Positions 50,005 through 58,280 of a stretch of 64,000 nt of DNA are shown here, piece after piece. The translations under genes were made by a program, and so were the position numbers. Where the stretch lies: positions 2,666,001-2,730,000 of the forward strand of contig NZ_CP162102.1 of assembly GCF_042466665.1 (NCBI RefSeq), written 5' to 3'. Each line of letters opens with the position of its first letter. The stretch's first letter is position 1. Source of the stretch: Peterkaempfera podocarpi. Lineage in GTDB: Bacteria; Actinomycetota; Actinomycetes; Streptomycetales; Streptomycetaceae. Under the pieces are notes generated by a model. That model did not search any database and was not told where the DNA came from. It was given only the letters and a program-made list of their open reading frames with translations.

Positions 50005-51057
50005 CTAAGAGGCCACCCGGGAGCTGTCCCGGGCGAGCGAGACCAGCCGGGAGACGGCCCTGAGGTACTTCTTGCGGTACCCGCCCCGCAGCATCTCCTC
50101 GCTGAAGATCGCGTCGAACGGGGTCCCGGAGGCGACCACCGGGAGCTCGCGGTCGTACATCCGGTCCGCGAGGACCACCAGCCGCAGTGCGGTGGTCTGG
50201 TCGGGCACCGGGTGCACCCCGCGCAGGCAGACCGCAGCCACCCCGTCGAGCAGCGCTCCGTAGCGGCTGGGGTGGACGGCGGCCAGGTGGGCCAGCAGAT
50301 CGCCGAAGTCGTCCAGGGCGGCGCCCGGGGTACGGGCCGCGGCCTCGGTGACGGCGGTGTCGGAGTACGGCGGCGGGGCGTCGGGCAGTCCGCGGTGGCG
50401 GTAGTCCTCCCCGTCGATCCGCACCGGACGGAAGTGCGCGGCCAGCCCCTGTATCTCCCGCAGGAAGTCGGCGGCCGCGAAACGGCCCTCGCCGAGCTTG
50501 TCGGGCAGCGTGTTGGAGGTGGCGGCCAGCCTGACGCCGTTCTCCACCAGCCGGCCGAGCAGGGTGGAGACGAGCACGGTGTCGCCGGGGTCGTCCAGCT
50601 CGAACTCGTCGATGCACAGCAGCCGGTGGCCGGACAGCGCCTGCACGGCCTGCTGGAAGCCCAGTGCGCCGACCAGGTTGGTCAGCTCCACGAAGGTGCC
50701 GAAGGCCTTGGGTCCGGGGGCGGCGTGCCAGAGCGAGGCCAGCAGATGGGTCTTGCCGACGCCGTAGCCGCCGTCCAGGTAGACCCCGGCCGGGCCGGCC
50801 GGCGTCTGCCCGGCCCTGCGGAACCAGCGGCGGCGCCCGCCGTCGGCCGGGCCGTTGAGGGTGCCGGCGAACTCCTCCAGCACCCGCACGGCCTCGGCCT
50901 GGCTGGGCTGCCCCGGATCGGGCAGATAGGAGGCGAAGCTCACACCGCCGAACCGGGGCGGTGGGACCATCTCGGCCACCAGTCGGTCGGCGGGCACGAC
51001 GGGATGCCGCTCGGAGAGGCTGACGGCACGGGTGTTCGGAACAGCTGGCACGGTCAT
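50005..51057 (-). CDS. zapE: Cell division protein ZapE (AFG1-like ATPase)
   Basis: 350-residue AFG1/ZapE-family P-loop ATPase. ZapE affects Z-ring behaviour in proteobacteria; the actinobacterial role is inferred. Walker A is in GVYLDGGYGVGKTHLLASLWHA, Walker B in LLCIDEFELDDPGDTVLVSTLL, sensor-like NGVRLAATSNTLPDKLGEGRFAAADFLREI, and C-terminal LADRMYDRELPVVASGTPFDAIFSEEMLRGGYRKKYLRAVSRL. The ATG at 51057 is chosen; the upstream open frame is the antisense of a repeat in the divergent gene. TAGGCT lies only 2 nt before the ATG, so the true transcription start may be inside the first codons. Confidence 0.93.
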   Translation of the reverse strand: MTVPAVPNTRAVSLSERHPVVPADRLVAEMVPPPRFGGVSFASYLPDPGQPSQAEAVRVLEEFAGTLNGPADGGRRRWFRRAGQTPAGPAGVYLDGGYGVGKTHLLASLWHAAPGPKAFGTFVELTNLVGALGFQQAVQALSGHRLLCIDEFELDDPGDTVLVSTLLGRLVENGVRLAATSNTLPDKLGEGRFAAADFLREIQGLAAHFRPVRIDGEDYRHRGLPDAPPPYSDTAVTEAAARTPGAALDDFGDLLAHLAAVHPSRYGALLDGVAAVCLRGVHPVPDQTTALRLVVLADRMYDRELPVVASGTPFDAIFSEEMLRGGYRKKYLRAVSRLVSLARDSSRVAS

Positions 51058-51088
51058 ACAGCCTACGGCGCGTGGAAGACTGCCCGAC

Positions 51089-51922
51089 ATGCGCCGTCTT
51101 CTTCCCGCCTGTCCCACCGACCTCGGCCGTCCCACCGACCTCGGCCGTCCCACCGACCTCGGCCGTCCCGCGGACCCCGCCGGTGCCGACACCTCCTGGG
51201 ACCCGGACACCCTGGAGGGCCTGGCCGCCGTCTACGCCTACCCCGGGCCGACCGGCCCCGGACGCCCCTGGCTGCGGGCCAACATGGTCTCGGCGCTGGA
51301 CGGCGCGGCCCGCCTGGACGGGTTCTCCGAGGGACTGTCCGGCGCGGCGGACAAGCGCATCTTCGGGGTGCTGCGGGCGCTGGCGGACGTGGTGCTGGTG
51401 GGTGCCGAGACGGTGCGCAGCGAGGGCTACCGCCCGGCCCGGGCCCGGGAGGCGTTCGCCGAGGCCAGGGCGGCACTCGGGCAGGCGCCGGCCCCGGCGA
51501 TCGCGGTGGTCACCCGGAGCCTGGACCTCGACCTGTCCGCCCCGCTCTTCACCGAGCCGCTGCTGCCCACGGTGGTGATCACCGCGGAGAGCGCACCCGC
51601 CGCGGCCCGGCGGGCCGCGGCGGCCGTCACCGATCTGGTGGTGGCCGGCGACGAGCAGGTGGACCCGGCGGCGGCCGTCCGGGCGCTGACCGAACGCGGC
51701 TGGACCCGGCTGCTCACCGAGGGCGGCCCCAGGCTGCTGGGGCAGCTGGCGGCGGCGGGGCTGCTGGACGAGCTCTGTCTCTCGCTGGCACCGCTGGTCA
51801 CCGTCGGAGAGGCCCCGCGGATCATGCACGGCCCGGTGGCGGCCGAGATCCAGCGGATGGAGCTGCGTTCCCTACTGGAGGAGGACGGCTTCCTCTTCGC
51901 CCGCTACACGCGCCCCAGCTGA
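51089..51922 (+). CDS. RibD C-terminal-type pyrimidine reductase family protein
   Basis: 277 residues of the RibD_C/dihydrofolate reductase-like fold. RANMVSALDGAARLDG, LRALADVVLVGAETVRSEGYRPA, PAIAVVTRSLDLDL, TRLLTEGGPRLLGQLAAAGLLDELCLSLAPLV and GFLFARYTRP match stand-alone actinobacterial reductases of this family, which lack the deaminase half of RibD. No other riboflavin gene is nearby, so another pterin or pyrimidine substrate is possible. A 3-copy TDLGRP repeat lies at residues 9-26. GGAAG precedes the ATG. Divergent from zapE. Confidence 0.88.
   Translation: MRRLLPACPTDLGRPTDLGRPTDLGRPADPAGADTSWDPDTLEGLAAVYAYPGPTGPGRPWLRANMVSALDGAARLDGFSEGLSGAADKRIFGVLRALADVVLVGAETVRSEGYRPARAREAFAEARAALGQAPAPAIAVVTRSLDLDLSAPLFTEPLLPTVVITAESAPAAARRAAAAVTDLVVAGDEQVDPAAAVRALTERGWTRLLTEGGPRLLGQLAAAGLLDELCLSLAPLVTVGEAPRIMHGPVAAEIQRMELRSLLEEDGFLFARYTRPS
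51113..51166 (+). repeat. 18-bp tandem repeat x3 in the RibD-like gene
   Basis: Three identical copies of an 18-bp unit (51113-51130, 51131-51148, 51149-51166) encoding PTDLGR repeats at the N terminus, with a diverged fourth copy after it. Confidence 0.9.
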
Positions 51923-52007
51923 ACGCCCCGCTGCCCCCGACCGCCCGGCCCGCTGCGGCGGCCCGTCGAACGGCCGGCTGCGGCCGGCCCCGGTCGGACA
52001 CCCCTGC

Positions 52008-52027
52008 GAGCGCCCCCGAGGGCGCTC
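52008..52027. terminator. Candidate terminator after the RibD-like gene
   Basis: 8-bp perfect stem with a 4-nt loop (CCGA), 86 nt past the stop. The 288-base interval to 52210 otherwise shows nothing but a GAGGGG ribosome site before the next gene. Confidence 0.55.
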
Positions 52028-52210
52028 CGTACGGGTGACCGGCCCGCGCGCCCCGTGCGCCGGGCGGAAGGGCCCCGCACCTCGCACCGGACCGCCGACG
52101 GCCCCGGCCACGCCCGGGCGCAGCCGCCGCTTTCCCGCGTGCACCGCGCCGCGGAGGGGCACTATGGGGAGCAGGCAGGGACCCGGGGGCCTGGAGCAGA
52201 GGGGACTCAC

Positions 52211-52669
52211 GTGTTCACCACCGTACTGATGATCGAGAAGGCGCTCTCGGACGCCGACATCGAGCTGGTCACCAACCTCCACGGCGAGGAGCAGGTCTCC
52301 TTTGTCGTCCTGATGCAGCCCCGCGGCCGCCAGGACGAGCTGCTCCGCGCCCTGGACGACGTCGCCCTCGGCCGCCTGGAGGAGGCGGTGCACGAGCGGG
52401 AGGAGGACAGTGCGGCGACCCCCGCGGACCAGGCCCTGGAGCACACCGTGGAGAAACTGCGTGCCTCCGGTTCGGATGCGGTGGGGCATGTGGTGGCGGA
52501 CAACCCGCTGGGGATCCTGCGCACGGTGGTGGAGGACACCAAGGCCGACGAGGTCATCGTGCTCACCTCACCGCACTTCGTGGAGGAGTTCTTCCACCGC
52601 GACTGGGCCTCCCGCGCCCGGCACAAGGTGGGGGTGCCGGTGCTGAAGCTCTTCGCGCACGACGTCTGA
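52211..52669 (+). CDS. Conserved actinobacterial protein, often misnamed indole-3-glycerol phosphate synthase
   Basis: 152-residue soluble protein. It begins VFTTVLMIEKALSDADIELVTNLHGEEQVSFVVLMQPRG and ends EVIVLTSPHFVEEFFHRDWASRARHKVGVPVLKLFAHDV, with an ASGSDAVGHVVADNPLGILRTVVEDTKADEVIVLT segment that looks like a universal-stress/HUP-type nucleotide-binding fold. It has no TIM-barrel motifs of TrpC, so the common database name is probably wrong. GTG start with AGAGGGG upstream. 95 nt before murC on the same strand. Confidence 0.85.
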   Translation: MFTTVLMIEKALSDADIELVTNLHGEEQVSFVVLMQPRGRQDELLRALDDVALGRLEEAVHEREEDSAATPADQALEHTVEKLRASGSDAVGHVVADNPLGILRTVVEDTKADEVIVLTSPHFVEEFFHRDWASRARHKVGVPVLKLFAHDV

Positions 52670-52764
52670 CCGCTCGCAGTGGTGCAGAATCGTCCTTGCG
52701 CTGGCGGCCGCCCCCGGGCCGTGCACCGCAGGACAGAACCGCCCACCACCCCCGGAGAACCCCC

Positions 52765-54171
52765 GTGAGCGACGCCCCGAGCGACCTGCACGCCCCGCAC
52801 TTCATCGGTATCGGCGGCGCGGGAATGTCCGGCCTGGCGAAGATCCTGGCCCTGCGCGGCGCGGAGGTGTCGGGCAGCGACGCCAAGGAGTCGGCCACCG
52901 TCACGGCGTTGCGGGCGGCCGGGGCCCGGGTGTCCGTCGGGCACGCAGCGGAGCATGTGCCGCCGGCGGCGAGCTGCATCGTGGTCTCCAGTGCCATCCG
53001 GCAGGACAACCCGGAGCTGGCCGAGGCCCGCCGGCGGGGTCTGCCGGTGATCCACCGCGCGGATGCGCTGGCCGCGCTGATGACGGGCCGCCGGGCGATC
53101 GCGGTGGCCGGCACCCATGGCAAGACCACCACCACCAGCATGCTCGCCGTCGCCCTCAGCGGGCTGGGCCTGGACCCCTCGTACGCCATCGGCGGCGACC
53201 TCGACGAGCCCGGCAGCAACGCCCACCACGGCACCGGGGAGATCTTCGTCGCCGAGGCGGACGAGAGCGACCGGTCCTTCCACAAGTACGCGCCCGAGGT
53301 GGCGATCGTGCTCAACGTGGAGCTGGACCACCACGCCAACTACGCCTCCATCGAGGAGATCCACGAGTCCTTCGAGGCCTTTGTGGACCGCATCACCCCG
53401 GGCGGCACCCTGGTGGTCTCCGCGGACCACCCCGGAGCCCGCGAGCTGACCGCCCGGGTCGCCGGCCGCCCCGGGCTGCGGGTGGTCACCGTCGGGGAGT
53501 CCGCCGACGCCACGCTGCGCGTCCTGTCGGTGACGGCACGCGGCATGTCCAGCGAGGTCGTCGTGGAGCTGGACGGCGCCCCGCTGGCCTTCACCGTCTC
53601 GGTCCCGGGCCGCCACTACGCGCACAACGCGGTCGCCGCGCTGGCCGCCGGCACCGCGCTGGGGGTGAACGCCCGAGAGCTGGCCGCCGCGCTGGGCAAG
53701 TACACGGGTGTGCGCCGCAGGCTGCAGCTCAAGGGGGCCGCCCGCGGCGTCCAGGTGATCGACTCCTATGCCCACCACCCCACCGAGATCGCCGCCGACC
53801 TGGAGGCCATCCGGGAGAACGCCGCCGGCGGCCGGGTGCTGGTGGTCTTCCAGCCGCACCTGTTCAGCCGCACCCAGCAGCTCGGCACCGAGATGGGGCA
53901 GGCGCTGTCCCTCGCCGACGCCGCGCTGGTGCTGGACATCTATCCGGCCCGTGAGGACCCCATCCCCGGTGTGACCAGCGAGGTCATCATCGAGGCCGCG
54001 CACCGGCACGGCCTGGCGGCGACCGCGGTGCACTCCATGGCCGAGGTTCCGGAGGCGGTCGCCGCACTGGCCCGCGAGGGCGACCTGGTGCTCACCATGG
54101 GCGCAGGGGACGTCACCGCGCTCGGCCCGGAAATCCTGACCCGCCTCGGCGGTGTTGAGGCTGGTGCCTGA
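52765..54171 (+). CDS. murC: UDP-N-acetylmuramate--L-alanine ligase
   Basis: Adds the first amino acid to UDP-MurNAc in peptidoglycan synthesis. 468 residues, normal length. UDP-binding FIGIGGAGMSGLAKILALRG; P-loop IAVAGTHGKTTTTSMLAVAL; catalytic FVAEADESDRSFHKYAPEVAIVLNVELDHHANYAS; DSYAHHPTEIAADLEAIRE; VVFQPHLFSRTQQLGTEMGQAL; LDIYPAREDPIPGVTSEVI. It is not in a dcw division cluster here: neighbours are msrB and a small conserved gene. GTG at 52765 with GGAG upstream. Whether another murC exists in the genome cannot be seen. Confidence 0.96.
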   Translation: MSDAPSDLHAPHFIGIGGAGMSGLAKILALRGAEVSGSDAKESATVTALRAAGARVSVGHAAEHVPPAASCIVVSSAIRQDNPELAEARRRGLPVIHRADALAALMTGRRAIAVAGTHGKTTTTSMLAVALSGLGLDPSYAIGGDLDEPGSNAHHGTGEIFVAEADESDRSFHKYAPEVAIVLNVELDHHANYASIEEIHESFEAFVDRITPGGTLVVSADHPGARELTARVAGRPGLRVVTVGESADATLRVLSVTARGMSSEVVVELDGAPLAFTVSVPGRHYAHNAVAALAAGTALGVNARELAAALGKYTGVRRRLQLKGAARGVQVIDSYAHHPTEIAADLEAIRENAAGGRVLVVFQPHLFSRTQQLGTEMGQALSLADAALVLDIYPAREDPIPGVTSEVIIEAAHRHGLAATAVHSMAEVPEAVAALAREGDLVLTMGAGDVTALGPEILTRLGGVEAGA

Positions 54172-54206
54172 CGCTCGGTGCCAGGCCTATCGGAAGGGAG
54201 CCCGAC

Positions 54207-54629
54207 GTGACACAGGAGACCGGTGAGTACCGGGTCCGCAAGAGCGACGCGGAGTGGCGGGAGCAGCTGACGCCGCAGGAGTACCACGTCCTCCGCGAAG
54301 CGGGCACGGAGCGTCCGCACACCGGTGAGTACACCGACACCAAGACGGTCGGCGTCTACTCGTGCCGTGCGTGCGGGGCCGAGCTGTTCACCTCCGACAC
54401 CAAGTTCGACAGCCACTGCGGCTGGCCGAGCTTCTACTCGCCGCTGGCCGAGGACCGGGTGGAGTACATCGAGGACACCGCCTTCGGGATGCGCCGGGTG
54501 GAGGTCCGCTGCGGCAGCTGCGGCTCCCATCTGGGGCATGTCTTCGAGGGCGAGGGCTATGCCACCCCGACCGACCAGCGGTACTGCATCAACAGCATCT
54601 CGCTGCGGCTGCGGCCCCAGGAGGGCTGA
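54207..54629 (+). CDS. msrB: Peptide-methionine (R)-S-oxide reductase
   Basis: Repairs methionine-R-sulfoxide in proteins with thioredoxin as donor. 140 residues, standard length. Zinc site CRACGAEL and CGSCGSHLGH; substrate-binding FDSHCGWPSFYSP; catalytic Cys in RYCINSISLRL, with HVFEGEG before it. GTG start behind GGAAGGGAG. 35 nt after murC, so probably co-transcribed. Its stop lies directly against the convergent GNAT gene (no spacer). Confidence 0.96.
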   Translation: MTQETGEYRVRKSDAEWREQLTPQEYHVLREAGTERPHTGEYTDTKTVGVYSCRACGAELFTSDTKFDSHCGWPSFYSPLAEDRVEYIEDTAFGMRRVEVRCGSCGSHLGHVFEGEGYATPTDQRYCINSISLRLRPQEG

Positions 54630-55544
54630 TCACAGCGCGCGGGTGTAGCGCCACTCGGCGACATAGGGCTGGTAGCCCAGCCACGCGTTGACTGCCAGCA
54701 TCGGGGCGTTGCCGGCGTCATTGCCGGTCAGCGCCTCGGTGCAGCCCTCGGCACGGGCGCGGTGCAGTGAGTCGGCCTTGACCAGCCGGGCCAGCCCCCG
54801 GCCGCGGTGGGCCCGCAGCGTGCCGGTCATGCCCGAGAGATAGCGGCCGCGACGGTCGGTGTGGGCGGCGGTGAAGGCGGCGACCTCCCCGTCCACCAGG
54901 GCGACCGTGCTGAGGTGCCGGTCCAGCGTCGGGTGCCGCCAGGTGGTGGCGATCCAGTCGTCGTAGGAGATCGCGCCGACGGCCACATCACCGGGCTCGT
55001 CCCGGCTGGTGGCCACGTCCGCCGTGTAGAGCGGGCCCGGGTCGTCCGCGAAGTCCGCGGCGGTGCAGAGCGTCACCTCCACGGGGACCGCCGGGACGGG
55101 CGGCGGCGGCGTGGCCAGGTCCAGCCGCAGGGCGCGGACGCGGCTGCCCCGCCGGTAGCCGCGCCGCTCGGCGAAGCCCGGCGAGACGCCGTCGTCCATG
55201 GTCCAGCTGTACACCCGGTGGGCGCCCACGCTGCGCAGCTGCCGCTCGGCGGCGGCCAGCAGGGCCGCGCCCACGCCCTGGCCGCGGTGGTCCGCGTGCA
55301 CCGCGAGGTTGCAGTACCCCTGGCCGGGCTCGGCGGCGTCCGGGACCAGGCCGGTGTGGGCCACCCCGGCGACCGCGCCGCCCACCTCGGCGACCCACAG
55401 CCGGTAGCGCTGCTCGGCCGGGGCCGCGCCCACCTGCCAGGCCACCGTCTCCGGTGTGGTCACCAGATGCGGATAGGCCGAGCGGACGGCCGCGTCGGCC
55501 CCGGCCGCGTCGGACGGACGGAAGTCCCGAACGATGGGTGTCAT
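54630..55544 (-). CDS. Tandem GNAT-domain acetyltransferase
   Basis: 304 residues with two GNAT units. The N-terminal one (~5-145) has the acetyl-CoA loop in CNLAVHADHRGQGVGAALLAAAERQL. The C-terminal one (~160-304) has GMTGTLRAHRGRGLARLVKADSLHRARAEGCTEALTGNDAGNAPMLAVNAWLGYQP. This resembles the mycothiol-synthase-like two-domain GNAT architecture, but the sequence is of the generic MSMEG-type GNAT family and the substrate is unknown. Its stop abuts the msrB stop (TGATCA shared region). Divergent from the MNIO locus across a 252-nt spacer. Confidence 0.9.
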   Translation of the reverse strand: MTPIVRDFRPSDAAGADAAVRSAYPHLVTTPETVAWQVGAAPAEQRYRLWVAEVGGAVAGVAHTGLVPDAAEPGQGYCNLAVHADHRGQGVGAALLAAAERQLRSVGAHRVYSWTMDDGVSPGFAERRGYRRGSRVRALRLDLATPPPPVPAVPVEVTLCTAADFADDPGPLYTADVATSRDEPGDVAVGAISYDDWIATTWRHPTLDRHLSTVALVDGEVAAFTAAHTDRRGRYLSGMTGTLRAHRGRGLARLVKADSLHRARAEGCTEALTGNDAGNAPMLAVNAWLGYQPYVAEWRYTRAL

Positions 55545-55796
55545 GGCTCGGCACCGTACGCCGACCGCCCCCGCGGCCGCATCACCAATAACGGCGCGGA
55601 ACCGAAGCTCAAATCCAGCTCTGAGAATCGCCGTCGCCGGTTCGCAGCCGTTCCCCCGGGATACATCATCGGCACCGGGCCGGGCACGGGGGTCTCGACC
55701 CGGTACCGCCCCGAGGGGCGGTACGGACCTGCCGCGCTGCGGCGGGCGGGCATCGACGCCGGGCCCGCCGCGGCGCGCACCACGAAGGGGGCGCCC

Positions 55797-56657
55797 ATGG
55801 AACGCAGCAGTGCACTCCCCGGGCTGGGAGTCGGCATCGGCTGGCGGGCGGAGATCGACACGGTGGTGGAGCAACTGCCGGACGTCGAATGGGTCGAAGT
55901 GGTCGCGGAGAACATCTGCCCCGGCCATCTGCCGGAGTCGCTGCGCATCCTGCGCGAGCGCGGCACCACCGTCGTTCCGCACGGTGTCTCGCTGGGCCTG
56001 GGCGGCGCCGATCTGCCCGACCCCGGCCGGCTGTCCGCGCTGGCGGCCGCCGCACAGGCGCTGGACGCCCCGCTGGTGACGGAGCATCTGGCCTTCGTCA
56101 GGGCGGGCGGCGGGCACACCGGGCAGCCCCGGCTCGAGGCCGGCCATCTGTTGCCGGTGCCGCGCACCAGGGACGCCCTCGCGGTGATCGCCGAGAATGT
56201 ACGGATCGCCCAGCAGGAGCTGCCGGTGCCGCTGGCACTGGAGAACGTCGCGGCCCATCTCGCCTGGCCCGACGACGAGTTGTCCGAGGGCCGGTTCCTG
56301 GCGGAACTGGTGGAGCGGACCGGGGTGCGGCTGCTCATCGACGTGGCCAATCTGCACACCAACCGGGTCAATCTGGGAGTGGATCCGGCGGCCGAGCTTG
56401 CCGCGCTGCCGCTGGAGGCCGTCGCCTATGTGCATGTGGGCGGCGGGGTGATGATCGACGGGGTGTGGCACGACACCCATGCCCACCCGGTGACCGAGCC
56501 GGTGCTGGAGGTGCTGGCCCAACTCTGTTCGCGCACCCGGCCACCGGGCGTCCTGCTGGAGCGGGACGACCGCTTCCCGCCGCCCGCCGAGCTGGCGGCG
56601 GAGCTCGGGGCGATCCGCGAGGTGCTGCGCGGCGGGGTGGTGGCGGCCCATGTCTGA
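55797..56657 (+). CDS. DUF692 family multinuclear non-heme iron oxidase (MNIO)
   Basis: 286-residue TIM-barrel protein of DUF692, the MbnB/BufB/TglH family that uses two or three iron atoms to modify cysteines or C-termini of peptides. Conserved segments are present: EWVEVVAENICPGHLPESLRILRERGTTVVPHGVSLGLGG (first metal His), VTEHLAFV, LLPVPRTRDALAVIAENVRIAQ, PLALENVAAHL (Glu/Asn), LLIDVANLHTNRVNLGVDP (Asp, Asn, His), YVHVGGG, HDTHAHPVTEPVLEVL and LLERDDRFPPPAELAAEL. Metal ligands look intact, so I expect an active enzyme. AAGGGGG precedes the ATG. It overlaps the next gene by 8 nt, the typical enzyme-partner arrangement. Confidence 0.92.
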   Translation: MERSSALPGLGVGIGWRAEIDTVVEQLPDVEWVEVVAENICPGHLPESLRILRERGTTVVPHGVSLGLGGADLPDPGRLSALAAAAQALDAPLVTEHLAFVRAGGGHTGQPRLEAGHLLPVPRTRDALAVIAENVRIAQQELPVPLALENVAAHLAWPDDELSEGRFLAELVERTGVRLLIDVANLHTNRVNLGVDPAAELAALPLEAVAYVHVGGGVMIDGVWHDTHAHPVTEPVLEVLAQLCSRTRPPGVLLERDDRFPPPAELAAELGAIREVLRGGVVAAHV

Positions 56658-57141
56658 GGAGTTCGAGTACCTGGTGACGGCGGATGCCGGGGAGCCCGGC
56701 ACGGTGCTGGCCAGGGCCCGGCTGGCGCACCGTCAGGCGGAGTTGCTGTCCGCGCTGGTGGCGGGCGGGCCGACGCCGCCCGGCTTCGACCCGGAGCAGC
56801 TGCGGATCCAGGCCTCCGGGCTGGTCGCCAAGCGCCGGGACACGGTGGCCAGGGTGGCACCCGAGCTGCCGCCGCTGCTGGGCGGCCGCTTCGCCGCGGA
56901 CTTCAGCCGCTATGCGGCGGGTGTCCCGATGACCGGCGGCTACCGGACGGACGCACTGGCCTTCGCCCGCTGGGTGCTGGACCACGGCGCCGACCTGACG
57001 AGGCATCAGCACAGCGGGCTGATGCGCTGGTACGCCGACCGGGCCGGTCCGACGGCCCCGCGCCGGCGGACCCTGGTGCGCCTGCGCGCACCGCTGGGAG
57101 TCATCGGCCGCCAGGGCAGGCGGCCCGGAGGGGGGCACTGA
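56650..57141 (+). CDS. Small partner-like protein of the MNIO locus
   Basis: 163 residues, mainly helical and basic at the C terminus (RRRTLVRLRAPLGVIGRQGRRPGG). MNIO enzymes need a partner protein (MbnC, BufC/DUF2063-like, TglI) that delivers the precursor. The pattern here, LARARLAHRQAELLSALVAGG...RIQASGLVAKRRDTVARVAPELPPLLGGRFAADFSRYAAGVP...DALAFARWVLDHG, loosely resembles the helical domain of DUF2063-type partners. That similarity is my reading, not a database result. It overlaps the MNIO gene by 8 nt and the downstream membrane-protein start by 1 nt, so all three are translated together. Confidence 0.8.
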   Translation: MSEEFEYLVTADAGEPGTVLARARLAHRQAELLSALVAGGPTPPGFDPEQLRIQASGLVAKRRDTVARVAPELPPLLGGRFAADFSRYAAGVPMTGGYRTDALAFARWVLDHGADLTRHQHSGLMRWYADRAGPTAPRRRTLVRLRAPLGVIGRQGRRPGGGH

Positions 57142-58211
57142 TGTGGCGACCCGAGTTCACCATCGCCTGCACACTGATGCTGGCGGCCTCGCTCAACCTC
57201 GGCTGGGCCGGCACCCGGATGCGCCGGGTGCCCGACCCGCAGGGCCTTCCCGGCCGGGGCCTGCCGCTGCTGGACGCGGCCTTCCTGGCCGGAGGACCGC
57301 GCCGGGCGGTGGAGGTCGCGCTGGTGCGGATGCACCAGCAGGGCCGGGTGACGATCTCCCGTGCGGGGCTGGTCACCGTGACCGACCCGCAGCCCTGGGA
57401 CGAGGTGGAGGCCGCCCTGGTCGACGCCGCCGGACCGCAGCGCCAGCGCGACCTGCCCCGGCTGCGGCTGGAGGCGATGCGCAGCCCGGCGGTCCAGGCG
57501 ATCGGCGAGCGGCTGGCCGACCGCGGCCTGATGCGCCGTCCGGCCGCGCACCGGCGGGCACGGACCGCCCGGCGGCTGCTGGTCCTGGCCATGGTGCTGA
57601 CGCTGGCGCTGGGGGCGATGGCCACCGTCGGCTGGACGAACGAGCACTTCGGCAGCGCCGGTGACGGCGAACCCGGCTTCCCGCCGTTCTTCGCCTTCGT
57701 CGGGCTGTTCGGCTACGGGGTGCTGGTCCTGGCGGTCGCCGGGGTCGGGCGCAGCCGGGTCAGCCCGGCGGGGCGCCGCCAGCTCCAGCTGATGCACACG
57801 GGTGGGCGGCCCTGGCGGCCGCACGATGCGGCGGCGGCGCCGGACCCGGTACTGCTGGGGGCGCTCGCGCTGGGCGGCACCGCGCTGCTCGCCGACGCGG
57901 CGCTGCGTACGGCGCTCTCGGTGGTGCCGCCGGCCGCCGCGAGCGGGGCCGGCGCGTCGGACTGGCCGACGGGGGCGGGGATGCCGGGCTCCTGGTGCGG
58001 GACGGCCTCGTCCTGTGGATCCACCTCGTCCCCGCACTCCCCGTCGGGCTGCGGGGCGTCGTCCGGCTGCGGTGCCGCCTCGGGCTGCGGGTCGTCGTCC
58101 AGCTGCGGCTCGTCCTCCGGTTGCGGCTCGTCCTCCGGTTGCGGCTCGTCATCGGGCTGCGGGTCCTCGTCGAGCTGCGGCTCGTCGTCCAGCTGCGGCA
58201 GCAGCACCTGA
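57141..58211 (+). CDS. TIGR04222-type membrane protein with a Cys-hexad tail
   Basis: 356 residues. Four membrane segments: ~6-24, ~145-166, ~182-203, ~236-263. The soluble part between TM1 and TM2 (~35-140) contains LLDAAFLAGGPRRAVEVALVRMHQQGRVTISRAGLVTVTDPQ, a hallmark shared with the next gene. The tail (residues 284-356) is low complexity: Cys at 286, 292, 304, 310, 316, 322, 328, 334, 340, 346, 352, always a multiple of six apart, with Gly after each and Ser/Ala between. Position 298, the one missing, is Pro. With an even number of helices, the short N terminus and the tail lie on the same side. I infer that the tail is the substrate of the MNIO enzyme. Confidence 0.88.
   Translation: MWRPEFTIACTLMLAASLNLGWAGTRMRRVPDPQGLPGRGLPLLDAAFLAGGPRRAVEVALVRMHQQGRVTISRAGLVTVTDPQPWDEVEAALVDAAGPQRQRDLPRLRLEAMRSPAVQAIGERLADRGLMRRPAAHRRARTARRLLVLAMVLTLALGAMATVGWTNEHFGSAGDGEPGFPPFFAFVGLFGYGVLVLAVAGVGRSRVSPAGRRQLQLMHTGGRPWRPHDAAAAPDPVLLGALALGGTALLADAALRTALSVVPPAAASGAGASDWPTGAGMPGSWCGTASSCGSTSSPHSPSGCGASSGCGAASGCGSSSSCGSSSGCGSSSGCGSSSGCGSSSSCGSSSSCGSST
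57990..58208 (+). repeat. 18-bp repeat tract encoding the Cys-hexad tail
   Basis: About 12 imperfect 18-bp units (GGxxGCGGCTCGTC-like) that keep the six-residue Cys register. Near-identical copies lie at ~58080-58190, with more diverged copies upstream. Confidence 0.9.
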
Positions 58212-58280
58212 CGGGTCACAGTTCGGTATCACGCGCCGGATCGCCGTTCGTCCGGCGGTCCGGCGGATTACAACAAGCGC

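Noticed and set aside
54630..55544. Mycothiol synthase (mshD)
   Set aside because: The two-GNAT layout is similar, but I do not see enough MshD-specific sequence to name it.
57713..58219. Antisense frame with striking acidic DEPQPE repeats
   Set aside because: It is the complement of the Cys-hexad repeat tract; the plus-strand frame has conserved domains, coupled starts and the Cys register.
58212..58280. Leaderless promoter for the second TIGR04222 gene (TACAAC-N6-ATG)
   Set aside because: The hexamer lacks the final T of the -10 consensus, and co-transcription with the upstream gene is simpler.
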